Shown: piece after piece, positions 1 to 8,922 of the stretch
Numbering within the stretch: the stretch's first letter is position 1
How the letters are laid out: each line of letters opens with the position of its first letter
Assembly: GCA_035644815.1 (NCBI GenBank)
Contig: DASQNU010000229.1
Coordinates: 1-64,000, forward strand
DNA: 64,000 nt
DNA from: Brevibacillus_F sp035644815
Lineage (GTDB): Bacteria; Bacillota; Bacilli; Brevibacillales; Brevibacillaceae
Direction of reading: 5' to 3'
The notes under the pieces: model-generated
What the model was told of the DNA's origin: nothing
The model's database searches: none
What the model saw: only the letters and a program-made list of their open reading frames with translations
Position numbers and translations under genes: made by a program

Positions 1-9
1 TGATGGGAA

Positions 10-23
10 AGAAAGCGCTTCCA
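10..23. promoter_or_regulatory. cre-like site upstream of the hydroxylase gene
   Basis: The sequence AGAAAGCGCTTCCA matches the Bacillus catabolite-responsive element (TGWAANCGNTNWCA) at most positions, with mismatches at the first base and near the 3' end. It lies about 27 bp before the start of the aromatic amino acid hydroxylase gene, close enough for CcpA control. The match is imperfect and the upstream promoter lies outside the window. Confidence 0.3.
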
Positions 24-49
24 ACAAAAGGTATAGGGGGAATTGAGGC

Positions 50-1813
50 ATGCATCATAACCAATCAGATGTGCCGTTGGTCAACATTCCTGTTCATTTG
101 AAAGAGTTCGTGGTCGAGCAGGATTATGAACGCTATACACCTATTGATCATGCCGTCTGGAGATATGTCATGCGTCAGAACAGCAGTTTTTTAGGCGTCC
201 GAGCGCACGGTGCTTATCTGGAGGGATTGCGCACTTCAGGGATCAGTATTGATCGAATTCCCAATATTCGCGAAATGAATGAATCGTTGTCAGCGATCGG
301 TTGGGGAGCCGTAACTGTAAATGGATTTATCCCCGGAACCGCTTTTTTTGATTTTCAAGCGCACAATATCTTGCCAATTGCTTGCGATATCCGCCAATAT
401 GAGCACATTGCCTACACTCCAGCGCCAGATATTATCCATGAGGCGGCTGGGCATGCACCGATCATCAAAGATGAAACGTACCGCACGTACTTGCAAATTT
501 TCGGAAGTATAGGTGCAAAAGCGCTGTCGACTTGGGAGGATTACGAGGTATATGAAGCGATACGGCATTTATCCATTGTAAAAGAGGATCCGGATGCGAC
601 CGAGGAGCAGATCCGCTTGGCGGAAGAAACTTTGCAGCAAAAGCTCGCGTTGGCAACCGAAATATCCGAAGCGACACACTTATCGAGGCTATATTGGTGG
701 ACGGTTGAATATGGTCTCATTGGCGATCTTGATCAACCGCAAATTTATGGAGCTGGCCTCCTTTCCTCGGTGGGAGAAAGCATGAATTGCTTAAAGCCAG
801 ATGTACAGAAGCTTCCGTTCTCTCTGGAAGCATGCATCCAAACTGATTTTGACATCACCAAGCCGCAGCCCCAGCTATTTGTCTGTCGCGATTTTTCGGA
901 GCTGATCGATGCCGTTCAAGCGTATGCGAAAACCATGGCTGTGAATCGTGGTGGAACAGAAAGCTTGCAAAAGGCTTTGCGGATGAAGCAGACGACCACG
1001 AGTGTCTATCGTTCCGGGTTGCAAGTCAGTGGGACTTTGTCACAAGTTTTGTGTGATGACAACGGCAAGGCGATTTATCTGAAAACCTCAGGACCTACCG
1101 CACTAGCCGTGGGCAATCAAGAGCTAGCAGGACACGGCAAAGATTATCATCGGGACGGTTTTGGTTCGCCGATCGGACGTCTGGCAGGCGAGGAGACGCC
1201 GCTAGAAGACTTCACCGACGAACAGCTGGAACGCGTGGGACTGGTAACTGATCGATCCGCCACGCTTACGTTTGCCAGTGGAGTGTCCGTAACCGGGAAA
1301 GTACGCTATGTACGTCGGGAAAATGGTAGCATCGTGCTGATCGGCTTCGGCGAGTGCACCGTTACGTACCGGGATCAAGTTTTGTTTATGCCTGATTGGG
1401 GTACGTACGATATGGCTGTGGGCGAAAGCATCGCTTCCGTCTTTGCAGGCGCAGCCGACCGCCATCGCTTTGCGACCGGTACGCATAAGCCATCTTCACA
1501 CGTAGCCAAGCGTCCTACGTTTACCGGACAGCAAATGGAACTCCATTCGCTTTATCAGCGGGTACGGAATCTGCGGGAACAATACATGACTGGAGCAGAA
1601 TTGGTCCTCGCCGTCCAAGAGATCGGTTCCCAAATTGACCGGTTGGCCCCAGAGGATTGGCTGCTGCGCTTGGAGCTTTTGGAATTACTGCATGCGCAAA
1701 ACGAGGGGAAGGAAGAACAAGCTCGGTTGTTAGGTCAACTGCATAAGATTGCTGATCAGCATCCTGAAAACGGCGACTTGATTCGTAATGGGCTTTCACT
1801 CTTACAGGACTAG
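50..1813 (+). CDS. phhA: Aromatic amino acid (phenylalanine-4-) hydroxylase, long Bacillus form
   Basis: Pterin- and Fe(II)-dependent monooxygenase, expected to convert phenylalanine to tyrosine in the cytosol. The catalytic domain fills about residues 20-300. HEAAGH carries iron ligands His130 and His135, and WTVEYG carries the third ligand, Glu220. At 587 aa it is about twice the length of the single-domain proteobacterial enzyme; the extra C-terminal half (from about residue 310) is typical of the Bacillus/Brevibacillus form and has no function I can assign. The ATG follows a GGGGGAATTGAGG stretch that can serve as SD. No dehydratase or reductase for the pterin cofactor is adjacent. A strong terminator follows, so it is probably monocistronic. 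Confidence 0.93.
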   Translation: MHHNQSDVPLVNIPVHLKEFVVEQDYERYTPIDHAVWRYVMRQNSSFLGVRAHGAYLEGLRTSGISIDRIPNIREMNESLSAIGWGAVTVNGFIPGTAFFDFQAHNILPIACDIRQYEHIAYTPAPDIIHEAAGHAPIIKDETYRTYLQIFGSIGAKALSTWEDYEVYEAIRHLSIVKEDPDATEEQIRLAEETLQQKLALATEISEATHLSRLYWWTVEYGLIGDLDQPQIYGAGLLSSVGESMNCLKPDVQKLPFSLEACIQTDFDITKPQPQLFVCRDFSELIDAVQAYAKTMAVNRGGTESLQKALRMKQTTTSVYRSGLQVSGTLSQVLCDDNGKAIYLKTSGPTALAVGNQELAGHGKDYHRDGFGSPIGRLAGEETPLEDFTDEQLERVGLVTDRSATLTFASGVSVTGKVRYVRRENGSIVLIGFGECTVTYRDQVLFMPDWGTYDMAVGESIASVFAGAADRHRFATGTHKPSSHVAKRPTFTGQQMELHSLYQRVRNLREQYMTGAELVLAVQEIGSQIDRLAPEDWLLRLELLELLHAQNEGKEEQARLLGQLHKIADQHPENGDLIRNGLSLLQD

Positions 1814-1833
1814 TCCAGTAATCATCACCGTGC

Positions 1834-1867
1834 AAAGAGGCGTAGTCATTCCGGTACGCCTCTTTTT
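1834..1867 (+). terminator. Rho-independent terminator of the hydroxylase gene
   Basis: An 11-bp perfect stem (AAAGAGGCGTA / TACGCCTCTTT) with a 10-nt loop runs into a T-tract, 20 bp after the hydroxylase stop codon. Confidence 0.9.
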
Positions 1868-1987
1868 CACAAATCATGACGAGCTTTCCGGATAAAATAA
1901 TTGGATTCGTTAGTCACGTACAAATTTTGCGGTAAATGGTACTATTTAGGGAAAGATCCCTTTACTACCATTTAAAGGATGGCGCTG

Positions 1988-2155
1988 ATGTATAATCTTG
2001 ATACCGAATCCAATGTCCAGCTTAAAATCGTGGGATATTTCTTATTAGGCGCGTTCACTTTTAGTCTCAACGGATTCGCTTTCCCTTTAGGTTTTATTTT
2101 GTTTCTTTTATTTTTCAGACCAACAAAGAATCGAAAACCAGTCAGAGTAAAATAA
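1988..2155 (+). CDS. Small membrane protein, 55 aa
   Basis: A short ORF with an ATG preceded by AAAGGATGG. After a polar N-terminus (MYNLDTESN) it is almost entirely hydrophobic up to residue 46 (GYFLLGAF..., FPLGFILFLLFF) and ends in a basic tail (RPTKNRKPVRVK), the look of a one- or two-pass small membrane protein with a positive cytoplasmic end. It sits alone between two terminators. No family is recognised. Composition, SD and downstream terminator support it, but short hydrophobic ORFs can arise by chance. Confidence 0.55.
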   Translation: MYNLDTESNVQLKIVGYFLLGAFTFSLNGFAFPLGFILFLLFFRPTKNRKPVRVK

Positions 2156-2182
2156 GACAGTTGAACGGTTGCGTCGGGATCA

Positions 2183-2217
2183 ACAGAAAAAGGGCATATG
2201 ATATACCCTTTTTCTGT
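2183..2217. terminator. Bidirectional terminator between the small membrane ORF and selO
   Basis: A perfect 12-bp inverted repeat (ACAGAAAAAGGG / CCCTTTTTCTGT) with an 11-nt loop has A-tracts and T-tracts on both strands. It lies between two convergent genes and can stop transcription from either side. Confidence 0.8.
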
Positions 2218-2243
2218 GACGATTCCCCATATTCTTATCGATT

Positions 2244-3719
2244 TTAGGTCCCGCAAAAAGTACGGTAAGGAATCCCAGATGGAGAAGGCAAGGAGCAGTA
2301 CTCAGCTTGTTCGGGCGAGTGGGCAAAAGGTCTCGAAAGGACATCCAGTAAATCTTCGATCACACTGTAGTCATCTTCTTCCACCGCCGCCTCCAATGCT
2401 TCTTCCACTCTGTGGTTCCGAGGGATGACCGCAGGATTGCTGTTTCGCATCAATTCCTGCACGGTGTCTTTGGATTCCGCCTGTCTTTCGTGTCTGGCAT
2501 GCCATCTCGCATGCCACTGAGCAAATTCATCAGTCCCAAACAGGACAGTTTCCTCTGGCTTGCCAAAGGTTAGAGCTCGGAACGTATTGGTGTAATCCGC
2601 ACCATACTTCTGCATCATCGTGAGCAGGTCTTTGATCAAGGATTCATCCTGTTCTTCTGTGTTGACGATACCCAGTTTTGCTTTCATCCCAGTAATCCAA
2701 TTTTGGTAAAACAGGCTATTGTACTGGGAAAGTGCATCCTCCGCCAGTTGTACGGCTTTGTCCTCATCGTCATGCAGCAGCGGCAGCAAGGCTTCGGCGA
2801 ATCTTGTAAGATTCCACAAAGCAATCACTGGCTGATTTCCATAGGCATAACGGCCGTGAACATCAATGGAGCTAAAAACGGTCGCTGGATCATACGTGTC
2901 CATAAAGGCACAGGGACCATAATCAATGGTCTCACCGCTAATCGCCATGTTGTCAGTGTTCATTACCCCGTGGATAAAGCCTACAAGCTGCCACTTGGCG
3001 ATCAGCGAGGCCTGACGCTTGATCACTTCCTGCAGCAGGGAAAGATAGCCGTTATCATCCGCGTCCACTTCTGGAAAATGCCGATGTAAGGTGTAATCGG
3101 CCAAGGCGCGAAGGTCTTCCATCGTGCCCCATCTTGCGGCGTATTGAAAGGTTCCGACGCGCAAATGACTGGCGGCCACACGGGTCAGTATGGCTCCTGG
3201 CAGATCGGTTTCGCGAATGATGGTCTCACCGGTTGTCACGACTGCCAGACTGCGGGTGGTAGGAATCCCGAGTGCATGCATAGCCTCGCTGATGATGTAT
3301 TCACGAAGCATCGGCCCAAGCACCGCACGCCCGTCGCCTCGACGAGAGTATGGCGTTCTGCCAGAGCCTTTCAGTTGTATATCAACGCGCTCACCTGTGG
3401 GAGTGATCTGTTCGCCAAGCAGCACAGCCCGGCCGTCCCCTAACATGGTAAAATGGCCGAATTGATGCCCGGCATAGGCTTGTGCGAGAGGGAAAGCACC
3501 TTCGGGTATCTGGTTGCCAGCAAGCACGGCTACACCATCATCGCTTTGCAACGCTTGGACGTTTAAGCCTAGAGAGGTTGCCAATGGAACATTAAGGATG
3601 CTCAACGCTGGAGCCTGTACAGGGGTTGGGTTTTGCTTGGAAAAAAAGATCTCGGGCAGACGAGCATAACTGTTGTCAAAGTTCCATCCGGTTTTAAGTA
3701 ACGTGCTGTTCTCAGTCAT
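2244..3719 (-). CDS. selO: Protein adenylyltransferase SelO (YdiU/UPF0061 family)
   Basis: Pseudokinase-fold enzyme that transfers AMP from ATP to Ser, Thr or Tyr of target proteins, linked to redox homeostasis in characterised members. Family signatures are clear: GWNFDNSYARLP at the N-terminus, GSGRTPYSRRGDGRAVLGP in the nucleotide region (about 118-136), and MNTDNM...IDYGPCAFMD, which supplies the metal-binding Asn and Asp. The protein ends in PYRTFCGT, close to the family C-terminus with its redox-active Cys. At 491 aa it is full length. It is divergent from the SDR/ligase operon and is single-gene. Confidence 0.95.
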   Translation of the reverse strand: MTENSTLLKTGWNFDNSYARLPEIFFSKQNPTPVQAPALSILNVPLATSLGLNVQALQSDDGVAVLAGNQIPEGAFPLAQAYAGHQFGHFTMLGDGRAVLLGEQITPTGERVDIQLKGSGRTPYSRRGDGRAVLGPMLREYIISEAMHALGIPTTRSLAVVTTGETIIRETDLPGAILTRVAASHLRVGTFQYAARWGTMEDLRALADYTLHRHFPEVDADDNGYLSLLQEVIKRQASLIAKWQLVGFIHGVMNTDNMAISGETIDYGPCAFMDTYDPATVFSSIDVHGRYAYGNQPVIALWNLTRFAEALLPLLHDDEDKAVQLAEDALSQYNSLFYQNWITGMKAKLGIVNTEEQDESLIKDLLTMMQKYGADYTNTFRALTFGKPEETVLFGTDEFAQWHARWHARHERQAESKDTVQELMRNSNPAVIPRNHRVEEALEAAVEEDDYSVIEDLLDVLSRPFAHSPEQAEYCSLPSPSGIPYRTFCGT

Positions 3720-3895
3720 CGGTTCTCCTTTATCCTTTGTCTTTTTGTGTCTTAGTTTTTTCTTTAACTACGATCTAATACGCTGCAAACACACCATTTT
3801 GTATCCCGTTTCCAGAAAAAGGGGATTGATCAGACCTGTCGAAAAACATGAAGACCTCTCTATAAGGTCGTCCTTTAGGCAAGAAAGGAGTCCCT

Positions 3896-4747
3896 ATGCA
3901 TACTTACATTCTATTCCAACACCTCTTATTCCCGCCAACATTTTTGAATCATAAGAAGCTAGGGCTCGAATTGGCAGGTAAAACGATCCTGATCACAGGC
4001 GCTAGCTCCGGCATTGGAGAACAGCTTGCTTATCTGTTGTCTGAAATACAGGTTCATCTCATTCTGGTGGCTAGACGAGCGGACAAGCTTGTTGCCATGA
4101 AGAATGAAATCGAAAGGAAAACAGCCAGGGTAAGTATTTTCCCAGCGGACCTGCGAAATCAGAAGGAAATGGAGGAACTGGTCACCTATGTCCATCAGCT
4201 TCCAAACGGGGTGGATATCATTATCAGCAATGCAGGCCATTCCATCAAGCGATCGATTACCCAATCCTTGGACCGGTATCATGATTTTACCCGCACGATG
4301 GCAATCAACTATTTTGCCCCTGTTCATCTACTTCTGTCTACGCTTCCTCTTCTTGTAAAAAAGAAAGGGCACATCATGAATGTCTCGACGGTAAATGCGC
4401 TGATGCTCCCTATTCCGTACTGGGCTGCTTATCAAGCATCGAAGGCTGCTTTTGACACTTGGTTTCGGTCTGCCGATCCCGAGCTGAACAGGATGGGCAT
4501 TTCTACCACCTCGATTTATTTCCCGTTAGTGAGAACACCCATGATTACGCCAACCGGAGCATATGCAAAATGGCCGGCCATGTCCCCGCAGCACGCAGCA
4601 AAGGTGATAGCTAAGTCCATCTATACCAAAAGGAAAACATATATGCCGTGGTGGTTGATATTTGGCCAATTGGCCTCCGTGTTGTTTCGAAGAGGATGGG
4701 ATTATGTAATGCCGCGAATGTTAAGGAACAAAGGGGAACGGCAATGA
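3896..4747 (+). CDS. Short-chain dehydrogenase/reductase (classical SDR)
   Basis: NAD(P)-dependent oxidoreductase with a Rossmann fold. The cofactor loop TGASSGIGE is at residues 34-42, NAG at about 112-114, catalytic Ser164, and YQASK gives Tyr179 and Lys183. The ATG has the SD GAAAGGAG six bases away, so I keep this start although it gives about 20 residues more than usual before the first strand. Its stop overlaps the next start (ATGA), so it is co-translated with an acyl-CoA ligase. That pairing suggests both act on a fatty-acid or lipid-like substrate; this is inference. Confidence 0.88.
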   Translation: MHTYILFQHLLFPPTFLNHKKLGLELAGKTILITGASSGIGEQLAYLLSEIQVHLILVARRADKLVAMKNEIERKTARVSIFPADLRNQKEMEELVTYVHQLPNGVDIIISNAGHSIKRSITQSLDRYHDFTRTMAINYFAPVHLLLSTLPLLVKKKGHIMNVSTVNALMLPIPYWAAYQASKAAFDTWFRSADPELNRMGISTTSIYFPLVRTPMITPTGAYAKWPAMSPQHAAKVIAKSIYTKRKTYMPWWLIFGQLASVLFRRGWDYVMPRMLRNKGERQ

Positions 4748-6306
4748 GCCTGTTGAAATTGATTTATGTTTTCTATCAAGTTAAACTGTTTTCCCCTATA
4801 GCCTGCTTTCGATTAATAAGGGCCATTCAAAAATACGGTATGAACCTGATGGCGCTACTGGCATTTTCGGCCAAAACATATGGTGAAAAAATGGCCATAG
4901 TAGATGAGTACGAAACCTTATCCTATCATCAATTGTTTGATCAATCCCAAAAGTTATCTGTCGTCCTGAGTGAACAGTTTCAACTGGTGAGAGGAAAGAA
5001 GTTAGGCGTATTATGCAAAAATCATGCTTCTTTGGTGAAAGCCATTTTTGCGGTTTCGTTATCGGGGGCAGATCTTTATCTCCTAAATGTAGACATGAGT
5101 CAGACGCAATTGAACAATCATCTTGCACATCATGAATTTGATCTCCTCATCCATGATGAAGATCGAAGCTCTTTAGTAGAGCAATCTTCCTTTGTGAAAG
5201 CAACCTTACACAGTCATCACGATACATTACCGGCGATTAACCATTTCCTATCCGAACACATTCGTGTGAAAAGAAGGGGACTGCGGAATTCCTCTGGAAA
5301 ACTCGTGCTTCTAACCGGCGGTACAACAGGGAATGTGAAAGAAGCGGCACATCAACCCTCATTATTCAATTATTTGGATCCTTTTTCCGCCTTCGTTACA
5401 CGTTTAAAACTGTTACGTACCCATACGGCATATATCGCGACACCGATTTATCATGGGTATGGAATAGCCGTACTCCTCTTGTTCTGCGCCTTGGGCAAGA
5501 AAGTGGTGTTGCATCGTGGATTCGATGAAAAGAAAGCGTGTCAATTGATTCGGGAGCACCAGGTCGATGTCGTTACGGTTGTCCCCTTGATGCTCCATCG
5601 AATGTTGCAAGCCAATCCAAGCGATTTAAAATCCCTTCGATGTATAGCGTCAGGAGGTGCAGAACTGAATCCCAAACTGGTAAAAGAGACGTTCAGACAA
5701 TTGGGAGGGGTGTTGTACAACCTGTATGGTACGTCGGAAGCGGGGTTAAATATCATCGCTACTCCAGAGGATTTGAAACACTCTAATCATACGATCGGCA
5801 AAAAAATCAGAGGCGTCCGCTTACGGATCGTGGATGATCAGAAAAAGGAAGTGGGTATCGGGAAGGTAGGGCAATTTTGTATAAAAAATAGATGGTCGAT
5901 GAGAAATGGAACTTCCTCCTGGATTGAAACGGGTGATTTGGGCTATCGTGATCGGGGAGGGTACTACTTTTTGAGTGGCAGAGCGGACAGTATGATTATT
6001 TCAGCGGGGGAGAATGTGTATCCACTCGAGGTGGAACAGCTCTTGCTTACACATCCGCAAGTAGAAGACGCGGGGGTGATCGGCATTCATGATGAGCAGT
6101 ATGGACAACGGTTGAAGGCTTTTGTCGTTCTCGACCCTCATGTGAAAATGACTGCAGAGGAGCTTTTTGAATGGCTGCGCTCTCGATTGGCACGATATCA
6201 GATGCCAAAAGAAATCATCTTTGTAGATCAACTACCTTATACTTCTTTGGGAAAAAAGGATAAAAAGTTGCTGGAAGAAGCTAAAAAAGCGGAACATTCT
6301 AAATAA
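4744..6306 (+). CDS. Acyl-CoA synthetase / AMP-dependent ligase (ANL superfamily)
   Basis: Activates a carboxylic acid with ATP to an acyl-adenylate and then a thioester, most likely to CoA. Core motifs appear in order: LLTGGTTGNVKEA (phosphate loop, with Asn where Pro is usual), YNLYGTSEAG, ETGDLGYRD, GRADSMIISAGENVYPLEVE, and the C-terminal YTSLGKKDKK with the adenylation Lys. The start is the ATG in the ATGA overlap with the SDR gene, with AAGGGGAACGGC before it, giving 520 aa. The substrate cannot be told from the sequence. Translationally coupled two-gene operon. Confidence 0.88.
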   Translation: MSLLKLIYVFYQVKLFSPIACFRLIRAIQKYGMNLMALLAFSAKTYGEKMAIVDEYETLSYHQLFDQSQKLSVVLSEQFQLVRGKKLGVLCKNHASLVKAIFAVSLSGADLYLLNVDMSQTQLNNHLAHHEFDLLIHDEDRSSLVEQSSFVKATLHSHHDTLPAINHFLSEHIRVKRRGLRNSSGKLVLLTGGTTGNVKEAAHQPSLFNYLDPFSAFVTRLKLLRTHTAYIATPIYHGYGIAVLLLFCALGKKVVLHRGFDEKKACQLIREHQVDVVTVVPLMLHRMLQANPSDLKSLRCIASGGAELNPKLVKETFRQLGGVLYNLYGTSEAGLNIIATPEDLKHSNHTIGKKIRGVRLRIVDDQKKEVGIGKVGQFCIKNRWSMRNGTSSWIETGDLGYRDRGGYYFLSGRADSMIISAGENVYPLEVEQLLLTHPQVEDAGVIGIHDEQYGQRLKAFVVLDPHVKMTAEELFEWLRSRLARYQMPKEIIFVDQLPYTSLGKKDKKLLEEAKKAEHSK

Positions 6307-6325
6307 GGAATGGTAAGAACGGTTG

Positions 6326-6367
6326 AGCGGCAGTTTTGGACGGTTTTTTTCGTTTGAAGCTGCCGCT
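6326..6367. terminator. Possible weak terminator after the ligase gene
   Basis: An 8-bp stem (AGCGGCAG / CTGCCGCT) brackets a T-rich loop of 26 nt, between the convergent ligase and DinB-like genes. No good T-tract follows on either strand, so the assignment is weak. Confidence 0.35.
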
Positions 6368-6409
6368 GCAATTGTTTTCCATTCAGTTTTATAAGAGTAA
6401 AACTTAGGT

Positions 6410-6922
6410 TCAGTTCATGTGCTTGATCCTTAGTGCCTGTTCCAATTCTTCCTTCTGACGCAGATGATGAAGAAAATGCATCGTAATGAGTTCATACCAC
6501 TCCTGCGTATTCAGCCAACCGAAGCCTTTATGCTGTACTTTATAGTTTGGGTTGACCGTAGAAACTTTGTCGGTCCAATCCCTCATCATTTTTTGGATTT
6601 GTTCTAATCCGGAGGTGAGTGCCATTATACTATCTGTATTGCTGGGTGTGTTTCCAGGCAAATCAGGCAGTTTTATTTTAATAGGGGGAAATGCCCCGAG
6701 GTTGAATACCAGCTCACCAGCTTGTGTCTTACCGAGTGGTTGCTCCCTGTCGCTTTTCGCACAGGTTTCAATATTTTCGAGATATTCCAAAGACACATCA
6801 ATCAAGTGGCTGTACATTTGACCAAGGGACCAACAATCTTCGGCGGGTTTGTACCGCAGCTGATCTTCGGTGTATGTTTGCAAATGATCCTTGAATGTTT
6901 CGATTACATTCATGTCGGCCAT
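6410..6922 (-). CDS. DinB/YfiT-fold protein, 170 aa
   Basis: Four-helix DinB-like fold that usually holds one metal through three histidines. Here SLGQMYSHLI and HFLHHLRQKEELEQ are the recognisable helices with the first His and the distal His residues. Members include bacillithiol/mycothiol-dependent transferases and many uncharacterised proteins induced by stress. The specific reaction is unknown. Convergent with the ligase operon and separated from ccdA by an unusual palindrome. Confidence 0.8.
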   Translation of the reverse strand: MADMNVIETFKDHLQTYTEDQLRYKPAEDCWSLGQMYSHLIDVSLEYLENIETCAKSDREQPLGKTQAGELVFNLGAFPPIKIKLPDLPGNTPSNTDSIMALTSGLEQIQKMMRDWTDKVSTVNPNYKVQHKGFGWLNTQEWYELITMHFLHHLRQKEELEQALRIKHMN

Positions 6923-7091
6923 TTATTACACTCCTTTTCAAGTAAATTGAAAGTCTCTTGCATCTGTACAGAGGGGGACGAAACCATCTTAACAAACAAT
7001 GATTGAACGGATTTCTTCTCGATTGCGATTGAGGTAGGTTCCGTAGCTAATCGCTGAGAATGGATGAGAGAGAAGGGAATACAACCATATT

Positions 7092-7123
7092 TTAGTTACC
7101 ATAATAAAAATTATGGTAACTAA
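7092..7123. promoter_or_regulatory. Perfect 14-bp palindrome, candidate operator
   Basis: TTAGTTACCATAAT and its exact reverse complement are separated by AAAA. It lies 170 bp upstream of the DinB-like gene (minus strand) and 140 bp upstream of ccdA (plus strand), where both promoters are expected. There is no T-tract of terminator type. The size and symmetry fit a dimeric repressor site such as MarR or TetR; the protein is unknown. Confidence 0.5.
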
Positions 7124-7263
7124 TTTCACTTTACGGAGTTTGTCTTTCTCGTGAACAAATGCAGCCAAGTGCGGGTTTACGCCTGCGTGAGTGTGGTGCA
7201 AGCTTTTTATTTGCTCTGATTTTCGTTACAATTGATTACGATTGTTATGGTTAGGAGGGTTTT

Positions 7264-7974
7264 ATGCAGACCAATTTATCACTCTTTTTAGCTTTTGGAG
7301 CCGGACTGCTTTCGTTCATCTCTCCTTGTTGCTTGCCGCTTTATCCGTCGTTTCTCACTTATATAACGGGAGTATCCATGGATGAAGTGAAAAAAGGGAG
7401 AGCTGTTTTTCGCAGGCAAGCCTTGCTGCATACGCTCTTTTTTATTGTCGGTTTTTCCATTGTCTTTATCGCGCTGGGCTTCTCTACTTCCTGGCTGGGG
7501 AGTCTCTTTAACGATCAAAACGACTTAATCCAGCAAATTGGGGGTATCCTATTAGTAGTCTTCGGTTTGGTCATGCTCGGTGTGTTCAAGATGGACTGGA
7601 TGATGCGTACGTGGAAAGTAGATTTGCGCTCGCGGCCACTTGGATATGCCGGTTCTGTACTGGTTGGGATTACATACGCTGCTGGATGGACACCCTGTGT
7701 GGGGCCGATTCTCTCGGGGATTCTCGTGTTAGGTGTCTCGGATCCAAACTCGGCACTCGCCTATACCATTGCTTATACGATCGGATTTGCGATTCCTTTC
7801 TTTGTCATGACGTTCTTCATCAGCAAAATCAAGGCCATTATGAAGTACTCGGAACGCTTGATGAAGGCAGGAGGGGCACTGATGATTCTCTTCGGCGTAT
7901 TGCTCTATACCGATCGAATGACTGACATCACCCGGTACCTCATTAGCTTATTTGGAGGATTTACCGGTTTTTAA
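7264..7974 (+). CDS. ccdA: CcdA-type thiol-disulfide membrane transporter
   Basis: Six-helix DsbD-core protein that carries reducing equivalents from cytosolic thioredoxin across the membrane to extracytoplasmic thioredoxin-like proteins, used for cytochrome c maturation and spore formation in Bacillus. The two redox cysteine motifs are visible as FISPCCLPLYP near residue 20 and WTPCVGPIL near residue 145, each at the start of a symmetric three-helix half. 236 aa, normal length. SD TAGGAGGG before ATG. The thioredoxin-like gene follows after 13 bp, so the two are probably one operon, with CcdA reducing that protein. Confidence 0.95.
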   Translation: MQTNLSLFLAFGAGLLSFISPCCLPLYPSFLTYITGVSMDEVKKGRAVFRRQALLHTLFFIVGFSIVFIALGFSTSWLGSLFNDQNDLIQQIGGILLVVFGLVMLGVFKMDWMMRTWKVDLRSRPLGYAGSVLVGITYAAGWTPCVGPILSGILVLGVSDPNSALAYTIAYTIGFAIPFFVMTFFISKIKAIMKYSERLMKAGGALMILFGVLLYTDRMTDITRYLISLFGGFTGF

Positions 7975-7987
7975 GTGAGGATGATAC

Positions 7988-8521
7988 GTGTTGAGACGCC
8001 CTATATTGATCTTACTGGTTGTGGCTTTTTTGACAGGCTTGACGGTCTATCAATGGGATCAGCAGACAGCTGCCGTGACAACAACAGGTGAACACAAGCC
8101 CAAGATCGGTTATCCAGCACCTGCGTTTTCTCTGACTGGACTTGATAAACAAACCTATCAAGTGGACGGACCCAGAGAGAGGCCAGTGCTGATCAACTTC
8201 TGGGCATCTTGGTGCGGTCCATGCAAGCTGGAGGCGCCTGATCTGCAGAAGCTATCGCAGAAATATCAAGGGAAAGTTGATTTTTATGCCATCAATTCGA
8301 CGAGTAATGACAATCTCGAAGATGCCATGGCCTTTGTTGAATCGTTCAAGCTCACTTTCCCTATACCGCTAGATCACAAAGGAGAGGTAACGGATCTGTA
8401 TCAGGTGAATGCCTTTCCTACGACGTATCTCATCGATCGTCAAGGTGTCATTCGTCAAAAAATCATCGGAACGATTGATCCAAAAGAGCTTGATGCTGAG
8501 TTAGCCAAGCTGCTCCAATAA
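7988..8521 (+). CDS. Membrane-anchored thioredoxin-like protein (ResA/TlpA family)
   Basis: Extracytoplasmic thiol-disulfide oxidoreductase. An N-terminal anchor (about residues 5-21) leads to a thioredoxin fold with the active site WASWCGPCK (Cys76, Cys79) and the cis-proline loop AFPTTYLID. The substrate is likely apocytochrome c or another exported thiol protein, reduced with electrons from the CcdA encoded just upstream. The start is GTG at 7988 after GTGAGGATGATAC; a TTG three bases on is also possible. A strong terminator follows. Confidence 0.92.
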   Translation: MLRRPILILLVVAFLTGLTVYQWDQQTAAVTTTGEHKPKIGYPAPAFSLTGLDKQTYQVDGPRERPVLINFWASWCGPCKLEAPDLQKLSQKYQGKVDFYAINSTSNDNLEDAMAFVESFKLTFPIPLDHKGEVTDLYQVNAFPTTYLIDRQGVIRQKIIGTIDPKELDAELAKLLQ

Positions 8522-8553
8522 ATTTGGTAAAGACAATAAAAGAAACGGAAAAG

Positions 8554-8589
8554 AGACTGATGGAGTCGTAGAGCCATCAGTCTTTTTTT
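8554..8589 (+). terminator. Rho-independent terminator of the ccdA operon
   Basis: A 10-bp perfect stem (AGACTGATGG / CCATCAGTCT) with a 10-nt loop and a seven-base T-tract, 33 bp after the thioredoxin-like gene. Confidence 0.93.
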
Positions 8590-8699
8590 GTGAGGAAAGT
8601 GTCATGATATCGTGATCTTGGACAGTTTAACCCTATTGAACAAAACCCGAAAGACTCGTACGTACAACTACAAAGAGGGGAGAGGGTTGATAAAACGCG

Positions 8700-8760
8700 A
8701 TACACTATAGTGGACTGGAGTGGAGATATCATGTTGAATGATTGATCCACTATAGTGTAT
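8700..8760. promoter_or_regulatory. Pair of identical palindromic sites in inverted arrangement
   Basis: The 15-mer ATACACTATAGTGGA (8700-8714) recurs as its exact reverse complement at 8746-8760. Each arm contains the self-palindrome CACTATAGTG, so this is two dyad sites whose centres lie 45 bp apart, about four helical turns. The stretch between 8590 and 8922 has no gene. Such spaced sites suit a looping or paired-dimer repressor; which gene is controlled is not clear, because the next gene reads toward it. Confidence 0.45.
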
Positions 8761-8922
8761 TCTTTTGGGTTTAAGTATCTGTTGGGTATGGACAGGTTAA
8801 CGTGGAGTACCTAAAACCACTTTTGATCAACTAGTGTTAATACCATGGATAGAATAGTCGAATTTGATGATACGGGCGGTACTTGGCGTATAGAGAGTCA
8901 ATGATCAAAGCATGCAAGTAAT

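Noticed and set aside
4648..4743. An N-terminal extension of the acyl-CoA ligase by 32 codons
   Set aside because: It lies wholly within the SDR gene and has no SD; the ATGA overlap at 4744 gives the normal family start.
6989..7201. A 70-codon minus-strand ORF overlapping the palindrome upstream of ccdA
   Set aside because: No SD, no family resemblance, and its frame runs through a perfect palindrome and promoter region.
8700..8760. Mini-transposon ends of 15 bp
   Set aside because: Only 31 bp lie between the arms, there is no target duplication, and each arm is itself palindromic, as for operators.
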